Assembly (NCBI RefSeq): GCF_001584325.1
Contig: NZ_LSAZ01000012.1
Coordinates: 1-32,002 of the forward strand
Length of the DNA: 32,002 nucleotides
Origin: Bacillus nakamurai
GTDB taxonomy: Bacteria; Bacillota; Bacilli; Bacillales; Bacillaceae
Direction: 5' to 3'
Positions 23,472-28,275 of the stretch are shown one piece after another. Made by a program: the position numbers and the translations under genes. The notes under the pieces are model-generated. The model did not search any database. It had not been told where the DNA came from and worked only from the letters and a program-made list of their open reading frames with translations. Positions within the stretch are counted from its first letter, which is position 1, and every line of letters begins with the position of its first letter.

Positions 23472-23663
23472 TCATCCTTTTTTCTCGCGATATTTCAAGT
23501 AAAGGGAAAATGCTTTCTCAATGATCGAAACAACAAATAAAATGATTAGACTGATGTCGAGAGCCGTTTTTAACGGTCCCGCTGCCACATCCTGACGGAA
23601 AAACAACATATACGCCAGGGCGAGAAGAACAACAATATCGGTAGTGGACTGTACACTTTTCAT
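23472..23663 (-). CDS. Small membrane protein (63 residues) with no ribosome site
   Basis: The frame starts at ATG 23663; a stop lies 8 codons upstream, so no other long start is available. Two hydrophobic segments are visible (about 9-22, IVVLLALAYMLFF, and 34-50, TALDISLIILFVVSIIE), followed by a basic end (KYREKKG). No purine-rich site precedes the ATG. Instead a 7-bp hairpin ends 4 bases before it. The size and topology would suit a holin-like or toxin-like peptide, but no family is recognised. It lies between the 45-residue peptide gene and the HTH gene. Confidence 0.55.
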   Translation of the reverse strand: MKSVQSTTDIVVLLALAYMLFFRQDVAAGPLKTALDISLIILFVVSIIEKAFSLYLKYREKKG

Positions 23664-23667
23664 TTTT

Positions 23668-23688
23668 TTGAAAGTGGCTGGCTTTCAA
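23668..23688 (-). other. Hairpin directly before the 63-residue gene
   Basis: TTGAAAG, loop CCAGCCA and CTTTCAA form a perfect 7-bp stem on the minus strand, four bases before the ATG, in the place where a ribosome site would be expected. It may control translation or mark an mRNA processing point. Confidence 0.5.
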
Positions 23689-23692
23689 GTAT

Positions 23693-23721
23693 TTTTCATT
23701 ATTCATTGCATTTGTTATACT
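23693..23721 (+). promoter_or_regulatory. Plus-strand promoter facing the 45-residue peptide gene
   Basis: -35 TTTTCA (23693-23698), 17-base spacer ending in TGT, and -10 TATACT (23716-23721). The TGn before the -10 makes it an extended -10 promoter. It points against all annotated genes and would start RNA near 23728. Confidence 0.55.
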
Positions 23722-23762
23722 TGGAGCAAGGGAGAAGCGCTACCTTCTCCCTCGGCTCAAAA

Positions 23763-23900
23763 TCATCTGCGCTTTCTTGGACGTCGGCGTTTTTTGATTT
23801 TGGGCTTTTTTGTTTTGAGCTTTTCTCTGATGATGAGGATTTTTTCAACAACTGTGAGAGTTGTAAGGATAATCCCCAGTACCAATGCGATTTCAGCCAC
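23763..23900 (-). CDS. 45-residue membrane peptide with very basic tail, candidate type I toxin
   Basis: The start is a GTG at 23900 with AAAGGAGGG 9 bases upstream, and the stop is TGA at 23763. The N-terminal half is one hydrophobic helix (AEIALVLGIILTTLTVVEKI, about 2-21). The C-terminal half is almost entirely Lys and Arg (KTKKPKIKKRRRPRKRR). It has a strong predicted promoter with an overlapping palindrome. This is the general build of short membrane toxins of Bacillus prophage type I systems (TxpA, BsrG, BsrE), though I see no direct sequence match to them. The opposite-strand promoter and terminator support that idea. A simple phage membrane peptide is the alternative. Confidence 0.65.
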   Translation of the reverse strand: MAEIALVLGIILTTLTVVEKILIIREKLKTKKPKIKKRRRPRKRR

Positions 23901-23926
23901 TTTCTTTCCCTCCTTTCTATACTTTA

Positions 23927-23955
23927 ATTATACCCCATAACTTTACTTGAGTAAA
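23927..23955 (-). promoter_or_regulatory. Predicted sigma-A-like promoter for the 45-residue peptide operon
   Basis: -35 TTTACT (23955-23950), 17-base spacer and consensus -10 TATAAT (23932-23927), followed by the GTG at 23900. It probably drives the peptide, the 63-residue gene and the HTH gene down to the terminator at 23222. Confidence 0.75.
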
Positions 23956-23975
23956 GTAATTTAATGGGCTTTTTT
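23934..23975 (+). terminator. Plus-strand terminator opposite the peptide promoter
   Basis: On the plus strand CCCAT, an inner 8-bp stem (ACTTTACT/AGTAAAGT) and ATGGG are followed by CTTTTTTC. It can fold as a long interrupted hairpin with a U tract. The T run exists only on the plus side, so it serves RNA made against the genes. Confidence 0.6.
23940..23957. promoter_or_regulatory. Palindromic operator-like site over the -35 box
   Basis: ACTTTACTtgAGTAAAGT has 8-bp arms with a 2-base centre and fully covers the TTTACT -35 box of the minus-strand promoter. A repressor bound here would block that promoter. The same bases also form the inner stem of the plus-strand terminator, so the roles may be shared or exclusive. 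Confidence 0.55.
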
Positions 23976-23990
23976 CATTATTTTTCTAAT

Positions 23991-24025
23991 AAAAAAGAGC
24001 CTATTCACGCTAAACAGAATAGGCT
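23991..24025 (-). terminator. Terminator overlapping the end of xpf
   Basis: AGCCTATTC and GAATAGGCT form a perfect 9-bp stem with a 10-base loop, followed by CTTTTTTATT on the minus strand. The last codons and the stop of xpf are inside the hairpin. Confidence 0.9.
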
Positions 24026-24520
24026 GTGATCTGCTCTATTTTTCATTTTCAGACGGGAACGTTCAATGTTCTTCTGCACTGTTCCTTTTTTAATCCCCAA
24101 TAACTGCGCTATCTCTTCGAATGACATGTTTTGCACAGAATGCATCATGAATATGTCTTTTTCTCTTTCTGTGAGGACGGAAAGGGCATCAGCGATTCTT
24201 TCCTTATCCCAATCGCTTACCTCTCCCTCAGCTTCTTGAACGATTGCATACTCTTCCGGCAGCGCATCAATTAAGCGTGGCTCAGCCAGAATCGTCCTTT
24301 GATATGCGTCTCTTCTGTCAGCACCTCGGCGTGCACCGGGCTGTCTTCCGTTCTGCAACCATTCAAGAGTGTACTGGATGTCACTGATCATGCTACTGAT
24401 AATCTTTTTGTCGTTGAGTTGTTCAGCCGTCAGATTGACTTCAGCTGTATCTTTATAGAACCGATACATTTTTCTCGTTTCCCTTAAAGCTCGTTTGTAT
24501 TCAATGATTAAATCCTGCAT
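24005..24520 (-). CDS. xpf: Xpf-like late sigma factor (PBSX positive control factor)
   Basis: The protein has 171 residues from an ATG at 24520 behind GGGAGG. The C-terminal part (112-160) is a sigma-70 region 4: LTEREKDIFMMHSVQNMSFEEIAQLLGIKKGTVQKNI, with the HTH at about 133-152. The N-terminal part is helical (YKRALRETRKMYRFYKD, then NDKKIISSMISDIQYTLEWLQ), the usual build of the Xpf/YqaQ-type phage activators. In PBSX, Xpf is required for transcription of the late operon, whose first genes are xtmA and xtmB. Here the same order holds, but an island of six genes is inserted between them. Confidence 0.88.
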   Translation of the reverse strand: MQDLIIEYKRALRETRKMYRFYKDTAEVNLTAEQLNDKKIISSMISDIQYTLEWLQNGRQPGARRGADRRDAYQRTILAEPRLIDALPEEYAIVQEAEGEVSDWDKERIADALSVLTEREKDIFMMHSVQNMSFEEIAQLLGIKKGTVQKNIERSRLKMKNRADHSLFCLA

Positions 24521-24534
24521 TCTGATTCCTCCCT

Positions 24535-24663
24535 TTATTTGCGCTTAAATGCGCCACCCTTGCCTCGTTTAAGTGTTTGCATGTTCGTGTTCATCATTTG
24601 TTGCCAGAAACGATCTGAGCGCTCCTGTTGCTTCTGTGATGGTTTCTTTTTGGGCTGTTTCAT
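24535..24663 (-). CDS. Small basic protein (42 residues) upstream of xpf
   Basis: The ATG at 24663 has AAAGGAG 9 bases upstream; the stop is 14 bp before xpf. The sequence starts MKQPKKKPSQKQQERSDRFW and ends LKRGKGGAFKRK, so it is rich in Lys, Arg and Gln with a short helical middle (RFWQQMMNTNMQTLK). A nucleic-acid-binding role would suit the charge but is only inferred. It is the first gene after the strong terminator at 24722-24775 and is probably co-transcribed with xpf. I found no obvious promoter for the pair. Confidence 0.7.
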   Translation of the reverse strand: MKQPKKKPSQKQQERSDRFWQQMMNTNMQTLKRGKGGAFKRK

Positions 24664-24721
24664 GTCTCACCACTCCTTTCACCGATAGTAATCGCGATAG
24701 ACATCCAGATAGTTGCGAAAT

Positions 24722-24775
24722 AAAAAAACGGACACCAATCAGAGCACAGTAATTCTGTGCAATGATCAGTGTCCG
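24722..24775 (-). terminator. Strong terminator closing the accessory gene string
   Basis: An outer stem of 13 bp with 2 mismatches (CGGACACTGATCA with TGATTGGTGTCCG) and an inner perfect stem (GCACAG/CTGTGC, loop AATTA) are followed by seven T on the minus strand. It separates the early and middle genes from the xpf unit. Confidence 0.92.
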
Positions 24776-24802
24776 CAGGCTTTCCGTCTTGGACTTATTC
24801 AG

Positions 24803-24958
24803 TTAAAGCAGCACATATGTAGCAATGTTGCCGATGATTGCTGCGATACATATTGCAGTTAAGTGATTTCTAAGCTGTGAATCCTTTTCCTCTCCTATAA
24901 CGCCGACAAGAGAAATTATCAGAACCAGCAGGAGAACTATTTTAAAGGTTATTATCAC
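24803..24958 (-). CDS. Small membrane protein (51 residues)
   Basis: The GTG start at 24958 overlaps the upstream stop (GTGA), with GAGGGAAGG before it. There are two hydrophobic helices (about 3-21, ITFKIVLLLVLIISLVG, and 33-51, LTAICIAAIIGNIATYVLL), joined by a charged loop (EEKDSQLRNH). It is the last gene before the terminator at 24722. Together with the upstream 58-residue gene it forms a pair of two-helix membrane peptides. No family is recognised; holin-like or membrane-partner roles are open. Confidence 0.7.
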   Translation of the reverse strand: MIITFKIVLLLVLIISLVGVIGEEKDSQLRNHLTAICIAAIIGNIATYVLL

Positions 24959-25131
24959 TCGCCTTCCCTCTTCTCTATATACTTATCAATATCTTGAAAA
25001 AACGCCGCGGCCGTGAATGCAATGATTGCTCCTATTAACGTGATGTTCGCTTTCATGTCCGGGCGGTAATCGTACTGGAAATAAAACCAGAATCCTAACC
25101 CTATCAGCAGAAAAACTATTCTCAGTGCCAT
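24955..25131 (-). CDS. Small membrane protein (58 residues)
   Basis: The start is the ATG at 25131 with GGGGG 5 bases upstream; a longer frame to 25227 runs inside the secreted-protein gene and is not needed. There are two hydrophobic segments (about 2-20, ALRIVFLLIGLGFWFYFQYDY, and 27-43, ITLIGAIIAFTAAAFF), followed by a charged end (DIDKYIEKREGE). It starts 10 bp after the secreted-protein gene and its stop overlaps the next start. Function is unknown; the linkage suggests it works with its neighbours at the membrane. Confidence 0.75.
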   Translation of the reverse strand: MALRIVFLLIGLGFWFYFQYDYRPDMKANITLIGAIIAFTAAAFFQDIDKYIEKREGE

Positions 25132-25141
25132 TGTATCCCCC

Positions 25142-25576
25142 TTATTTGATATAAAATTTCGCTGATTCAAACGTACCGATATAGTTCCGTTTGCCGGAAT
25201 CAGAATAGCAATCCAGCTGGATGACATAGGTTCCTTTCCCGGTTTTATTCCGAATCGTTTTCACGTTGAATGATTTCAGAGGCGTTGCCGTTTTGAAGCT
25301 GCCCCGCTGTACCAGATTCGTATCAGTCAGCCCGCCGCCGCTGCGCTTCTTGTAAACGCCTGCCGTGTAATAAAGAGTGCTTGATCCTTTCTTCTCTGCT
25401 TTCCAGTCCACTGTGGATGCGTTGGCCGTATAAGTTGTGGCGTCCGTAAACACCCGACCGCTGTACCCGGATTCATTTTGCCAGCCGGACCATGCTGCGG
25501 AAGCCGACGGCGCAACGGCCACCGCTCCCGTAAGTAATACTGCTGATAGAATGATTGATTTGAATAGTTTTTTCAT
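25142..25576 (-). CDS. Secreted protein with Sec signal peptide
   Basis: The protein has 144 residues. The ATG at 25576 overlaps the upstream stop (ATGA), and its ribosome site (GAGGAGGAGGAAG) is the poly-Glu coding tail of that upstream gene. There is a clear signal peptide: MKKLFKS, a hydrophobic core and cleavage after ASA at about residue 27. The mature part (about 117 residues) is Thr/Ser/Gly/Tyr-rich and probably all-beta, with one Cys (near 126). It has no enzyme motif and no anchor. I do not recognise the family. Export from a phage early or middle operon is unusual. It could act on the host surface or on neighbouring cells. Confidence 0.8.
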   Translation of the reverse strand: MKKLFKSIILSAVLLTGAVAVAPSASAAWSGWQNESGYSGRVFTDATTYTANASTVDWKAEKKGSSTLYYTAGVYKKRSGGGLTDTNLVQRGSFKTATPLKSFNVKTIRNKTGKGTYVIQLDCYSDSGKRNYIGTFESAKFYIK

Positions 25577-25788
25577 AGTTCTTCCTCCTCCTCGTTGTCT
25601 TTAAAACCGTTAACATTATTTTCGCCTACCCATCCGCATTTACAGATATATTGAAAGAATGTCGGTTCGAGATAGCTCCTATTTAGGCACTTTCCTGTCT
25701 TAACGGAAAAGTCAGCAGACCACGCCTCTTGCACTCTCATTTTAATGCTGCTGTTCCCACATTCCGGGCATTCGGTGTATTCGCTCAT
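25573..25788 (-). CDS. Zinc-ribbon-like small protein (71 residues)
   Basis: The start is the ATG at 25788 inside the junction sequence GGAGGGCGCGGAATGA. Cys pairs are CPEC (7-10) and CKC (49-51), with a third Cys at 34, a zinc-ribbon layout. It ends in five Glu residues whose codons provide the ribosome site for the secreted-protein gene downstream. Its role is unknown. Similar ribbons in phages bind nucleic acids or transcription proteins, which is only a general guide here. Confidence 0.75.
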   Translation of the reverse strand: MSEYTECPECGNSSIKMRVQEAWSADFSVKTGKCLNRSYLEPTFFQYICKCGWVGENNVNGFKDNEEEEEL

Positions 25789-25800
25789 TCCGCGCCCTCC
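25785..25800 (-). repeat. Junction repeat, copy 1
   Basis: Minus-strand GGAGGGCGCGGAATGA joins the 193-residue ORF (ends EGAE, stop TGA) to the zinc-ribbon gene (ATG). The 5' half is the ribosome site and the ATGA is both start and stop. Confidence 0.85.
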
Positions 25801-26366
25801 TTAACCTGGTTCATCCTGCCAGTGAAATCTTCCTCACGCCTTAAATAATCTCGGGCGCTTTTGTAACTCGGAAACCATAAATACAACCTGTCACCGAGAA
25901 AATTAATTGTTAAATCAAAGTTGCCGTCTGCTCTTTCGTCTATGGTGTATGTGTAATTTCCTTCTTTCGCCGTCCACTTCTTCATTCCGCGCCCTCCATT
26001 CACGACATAACCCTTTAAAAGCGCCGTATTCAAGTCATCAGCGGACATGCTGTTGAGTGGTTCGAATAGTCCGTCCCATGGTGTCAGATCGCCTGATCTA
26101 ATAACAAAATGCATGTAGACAAATTGACGTCTTGCAAATTCCTCGGGTTTATTACTGCCGCATGACCTTTCCACCATGTCGGGATTAGCTTTGGCCCGCA
26201 TGAGAAAATAATCTTTCCCCTCCTCAATCGCCCAAGCTTGTGCCTCCGTGACTTCAACCTTATCGCTTTGTTTGTTTGTGATTTTCGCTTTTGTCATAAT
26301 AGGGAACCATCCCAGTGGACGGGCTGGCCGTACGGATGAAATGATCGGGTTGTCGGTGTGGTTCAT
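25785..26366 (-). CDS. 193-residue protein, probable fusion of two small phage genes
   Basis: The start is the ATG at 26366 in a junction repeat. Residues about 24-122 resemble common short phage proteins with a KVEVTEAQAWAIE start and a SADDLNTALLKGYVV ending. Residue 128 is a Met at 25985, exactly at an internal copy of the junction repeat. The stretch after it (MKKWTAKEGNYTYTIDERADGNFDLTINFLG to EGAE, 66 residues) looks like a complete small protein with its own ribosome site. In this copy the repeat is read in another frame (NGGRGM), so no stop occurs and the two parts are joined. Both the full product and the 66-residue product may be made. Confidence 0.72.
   Translation of the reverse strand: MNHTDNPIISSVRPARPLGWFPIMTKAKITNKQSDKVEVTEAQAWAIEEGKDYFLMRAKANPDMVERSCGSNKPEEFARRQFVYMHFVIRSGDLTPWDGLFEPLNSMSADDLNTALLKGYVVNGGRGMKKWTAKEGNYTYTIDERADGNFDLTINFLGDRLYLWFPSYKSARDYLRREEDFTGRMNQVKEGAE
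25982..25997 (-). repeat. Junction repeat, copy 2 (inside the fused ORF)
   Basis: The same 16 bases as copies 1 and 3, but shifted in frame, so it reads GGRGM instead of EGAE-stop. It would serve as ribosome site and ATG for an internal 66-residue product. Confidence 0.8.
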
Positions 26367-26378
26367 TCCGCGCCCTCC
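26363..26378 (-). repeat. Junction repeat, copy 3
   Basis: GGAGGGCGCGGAATGA joins the 78-residue Cys-rich gene (ends KEGAE, TGA) to the 193-residue ORF (ATG at 26366). Confidence 0.85.
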
Positions 26379-26599
26379 TTTGCTCTAATCTTGTATCGCG
26401 TTTTACAATCCTTGCTAACTTGTTTCAATTCAGCAGCGAAACAGTCGAGACAGATATTTTCTTGTTTTCTATGGTCACCGGTGTTTTGTTTTAGTTGCTT
26501 AACATCTGATCTAAACGCACACCTTAAAGGCTTTTCAAAGATAGGTGCAGTATTTTCATGAATATCTAATCCACAAGTTTCACAACATAAATTCCCCAT
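26363..26599 (-). CDS. Cys-rich zinc-ribbon-like protein (78 residues)
   Basis: The ATG at 26599 has GGGAGA about 10 bases upstream. Cys pairs are CETC (6-9) and CLDC (50-53), with further Cys at 5, 27 and 65. This is the spacing of a small zinc ribbon with a charged middle (KQLKQNTGDHRKQEN). The C-terminal end EGAE is encoded by the junction repeat that starts the next gene. No family is recognised. It follows the 45-residue gene by 15 bp. Confidence 0.75.
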   Translation of the reverse strand: MGNLCCETCGLDIHENTAPIFEKPLRCAFRSDVKQLKQNTGDHRKQENICLDCFAAELKQVSKDCKTRYKIRAKEGAE

Positions 26600-26614
26600 A
26601 TTATTTTCTCTCCC

Positions 26615-26752
26615 TTATTTCCGCCCGCCGACGGTATTTTGTAGAAATTCATGCACATGACACATCAGCAGCATGCCGCCTGTTTCCGGTCCGTGCTTTT
26701 CACGGAAGACAGCCAATGCTTGTTCGAAAGCCTGCCTGTAATCCTGTTTCAT
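26615..26752 (-). CDS. Small hypothetical protein (45 residues)
   Basis: The ATG at 26752 overlaps the stop of the ABA-sandwich gene (ATGA), and the TAA is at 26615. It begins MKQDYRQAFEQALAVFREKH and ends FLQNTVGGRK. It is helical, with one Cys-His pair (MCHVHEF). Reading frame, coupling to the upstream stop and the short gap to the next gene support a real gene. Function is unknown. Confidence 0.65.
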   Translation of the reverse strand: MKQDYRQAFEQALAVFREKHGPETGGMLLMCHVHEFLQNTVGGRK

Positions 26753-27087
26753 TGTTTTACCTCTGTACCGCAGGCATTCAAAGCCACTATGCAAATTGCC
26801 ATTTGTGGCGTTTCGGCAATCGCTGTGAAAACGCGTTCCTCTGTCGGTATTACTGCAAGGTATGGCGCATAACTTCTGTTTGAATCCCTATCAATTTTCA
26901 CATGTTTGAATTTCTCTACTACCAACCAGGCTTGATCAAGGTTTTCGGTCGGAGAAAATTGATCCGGTATGGTCATTTCTCCATCTTCTGTATAGGCAGA
27001 TGTCACACCGATGTTAGGAAAGGTTTGAGTTTGCCAACCCATCACCTTTTCAGCAATCAATCGGTCAATTTCTCTTTTATTTTTCAC
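26749..27087 (-). CDS. Phage ABA-sandwich domain protein
   Basis: The protein has 112 residues from a GTG start at 27087 with GAGGAGG 7 bases upstream, overlapping the zinc-ribbon gene (GTGA). REIDRLIAEKVMGW (4-17), NLDQAWLVVEKFKHVKI (about 49-65) and the closing FTAIAETPQMAICIVALNAC are the recognisable pattern of the phage ABA-sandwich family, named from a Bacillus cereus phage protein. The family is common among small early genes of Firmicutes phages and has no assigned activity. The charged tail (GTEVKQ) overlaps the next start. Confidence 0.82.
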   Translation of the reverse strand: MKNKREIDRLIAEKVMGWQTQTFPNIGVTSAYTEDGEMTIPDQFSPTENLDQAWLVVEKFKHVKIDRDSNRSYAPYLAVIPTEERVFTAIAETPQMAICIVALNACGTEVKQ

Positions 27088-27200
27088 GCTATTTCCTCCT
27101 CAGCGCCCATGCCGCGGCCACAATGCGGGCAACGGGCATCTGCGCGAATTTCTAAATCAAGTCTTGTATAATCGCAGTCCGGGCAATGGTATTCGATCAT
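27084..27200 (-). CDS. Tiny zinc-ribbon protein (38 residues)
   Basis: The ATG at 27200 overlaps the upstream TGA (ATGA), and the stop overlaps the next GTG. It begins MIEYHCPDCDYTRLDLEIRA. Two Cys pairs, CPDC (6-9) and CPHC (24-27), make a complete minimal zinc ribbon of the rubredoxin or zf-ribbon type. The tail is Glu-rich (GAEEEIA), and its GAGGAGG codons supply the ribosome site for the ABA-sandwich gene. Overlaps on both sides argue strongly that it is translated. Confidence 0.78.
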   Translation of the reverse strand: MIEYHCPDCDYTRLDLEIRADARCPHCGRGMGAEEEIA

Positions 27201-27610
27201 TTACTATCCACCCATTCATCAAAACTGTAGGCGTAATCAACGCTTTCAATGAAACCTATCTCCTTCGCCTTCTGACGGATCTTCATACATCCCTCATAGC
27301 TGTAAGCCCATATTTCTTTATAATCCCTCAGCTCGCCGCATTTCCCTGTTATGATGAACTTTCTAAAGCTGTTGACCAGTTGCCACATGTTGCCTCCATA
27401 CGAAAAGCCGTTTGGACCACCGTATCCCAATTCATACGGATAAACGTCAGCCCCCGTGTAATCATCAACGAAGAACAGTTTTTTCTTAAACCTGAAATAC
27501 GCTATCTGATTCTTTGACTTACAGTAGAAAGTACGTCTATCAATGCTTGCGATAAGCTTGATCAAATCGTTTATGTCATTCATGCGTTTTAATTGCTCTG
27601 CTGTTGCCAT
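27197..27610 (-). CDS. Hypothetical phage protein (137 residues)
   Basis: The ATG at 27610 comes 3 bp after the previous stop, with GGGGG in the preceding bases. The N-terminal helix (ATAEQLKRMNDINDLIKLIASIDRRTFYC) leads into a beta-rich, aromatic middle (IAYFRFKKKLFFVDDYTGADVYPYELGYGGPNGFSYGGNMW). A helical end (KIRQKAKEIGFIESVDYAYSFDEW) follows. It is a soluble, single-domain protein without a known motif. Similar aromatic small proteins are frequent in Bacillus phages, but I cannot name a function. Confidence 0.78.
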   Translation of the reverse strand: MATAEQLKRMNDINDLIKLIASIDRRTFYCKSKNQIAYFRFKKKLFFVDDYTGADVYPYELGYGGPNGFSYGGNMWQLVNSFRKFIITGKCGELRDYKEIWAYSYEGCMKIRQKAKEIGFIESVDYAYSFDEWVDSK

Positions 27611-27613
27611 CCC

Positions 27614-27871
27614 TTAACCCCCGATCAAATTCGGTAGGACAGAGATAGCGCAGAAGATGAATGCCACGCATGCCCCGACCAGCCAGATATTTGTTTTATC
27701 CCGTTTAGCGATAATGGTATTGCCTATCATTTTTAGATCGTCAGACCGAGCGACCAGCGTATGGATGTATTCCGGGGGAACCTTCAAAAGCTCGGCCGCC
27801 TGCTCGACGGTCATTGCTTCGTCTTTTGTGGCCTTAACGCTCCGTTGCAGTTCTACTTGTAATGGCATCAT
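27614..27871 (-). CDS. HTH-like protein with C-terminal membrane anchor (85 residues)
   Basis: The start is the ATG at 27871 in a junction-repeat variant. Residues about 20-50 (MTVEQAAELLKVPPEYIHTLVARSDDLKMIGNTI) read as an HTH of the excisionase/MerR type. Residues about 62-82 (NIWLVGACVAFIFCAISVLPNL) form one transmembrane helix. A DNA-binding-like head tethered to the membrane by its C-terminus is uncommon among phage early genes. It may localise DNA or a partner at the membrane, or the head may bind protein rather than DNA. No family match is claimed. Confidence 0.72.
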   Translation of the reverse strand: MMPLQVELQRSVKATKDEAMTVEQAAELLKVPPEYIHTLVARSDDLKMIGNTIIAKRDKTNIWLVGACVAFIFCAISVLPNLIGG

Positions 27872-27886
27872 TCTGCATCGCCCTCC
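27868..27886 (-). repeat. Junction repeat, longer variant (copy 4)
   Basis: Minus-strand GGAGGGCGATGCAGAATGA, encoding EGDAE-stop and the next ATG. It differs from copies 1-3 by three extra bases and one substitution. Confidence 0.7.
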
Positions 27887-28275
27887 ATGTCAAAAACTTC
27901 AATCGGCGGCATTTCGCCAAGCATGTTGAATATGTCCTTTCTTTGCTCAATGAGACTCTTATCAATAACAGCCGTACTGTGCTTATTGATGATTCTGATT
28001 AAATCCTCACCAACGCTTTCAAATAATTTCAACGTGTCTTCTTTGTTGGATGTCATCTGATAGATTTTAGGAGTCATTGGAACTTTAAGGAACTGCAGTC
28101 CGGTTGTTACTTCTGATACGTTAATGTGATCAAACGCCGGGATAGCACAAAAGCGATATTTTCCCACTTGAATTTCATGACCAACTGCCGGAACCCAATG
28201 GCAGTCCTTCGGGTTACTTTTATTAATAAAAGCTAAATAGAACTTTTTTAACTGTTCATCTACTGTGATTTTCAT
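27868..28275 (-). CDS. Hypothetical phage protein (135 residues)
   Basis: The start is the ATG at 28275 in a junction-repeat variant; the stop is in the next variant (ends EGDAE). The N-terminal half is beta-rich (DEQLKKFYLAFINKSNPKDCHWVPAVGHEIQVGKYRFCAIPAFDHINVSEVTTGLQFLKVPMTP). The C-terminal half is helical (KEDTLKLFESVGEDLIRIINKHSTAVIDKSLIEQRKDIFNML). It is a soluble protein with no recognised motif. The coupling to both neighbours through the same junction type suggests it belongs to a shuffled set of small genes. Confidence 0.78.
   Translation of the reverse strand: MKITVDEQLKKFYLAFINKSNPKDCHWVPAVGHEIQVGKYRFCAIPAFDHINVSEVTTGLQFLKVPMTPKIYQMTSNKEDTLKLFESVGEDLIRIINKHSTAVIDKSLIEQRKDIFNMLGEMPPIEVFDMEGDAE

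Larger units (their letters stand above)
23728..23975 (+). ncRNA. Candidate antisense RNA to the 45-residue peptide mRNA
   Basis: Predicted from a plus-strand promoter at 23693-23721 and a plus-strand terminator at 23934-23975, giving roughly 240 nt. Its 5' end would begin with a strong hairpin (GGGAGAAG/CTTCTCCC, 23730-23751), a common stabilising feature of regulatory RNAs. It would be complementary to the whole 45-residue ORF, its ribosome site and its promoter region. Type I antitoxins of Bacillus prophages are cis-encoded antisense RNAs of similar size. No transcript is shown by the sequence itself. The plus-strand frames inside it lack ribosome sites. Confidence 0.45.

Noticed and set aside
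23730..23751. The GGGAGAAG/CTTCTCCC hairpin as a terminator of the 45-residue gene
   Set aside because: There is no T run after it on the minus strand; its position fits the 5' end of the predicted plus-strand RNA better.
23644..23940. Plus-strand frames (98 and 73 codons) over the 45-residue peptide gene
   Set aside because: No ribosome sites and compositions unlike proteins; the plus strand here is better explained as a possible non-coding RNA.
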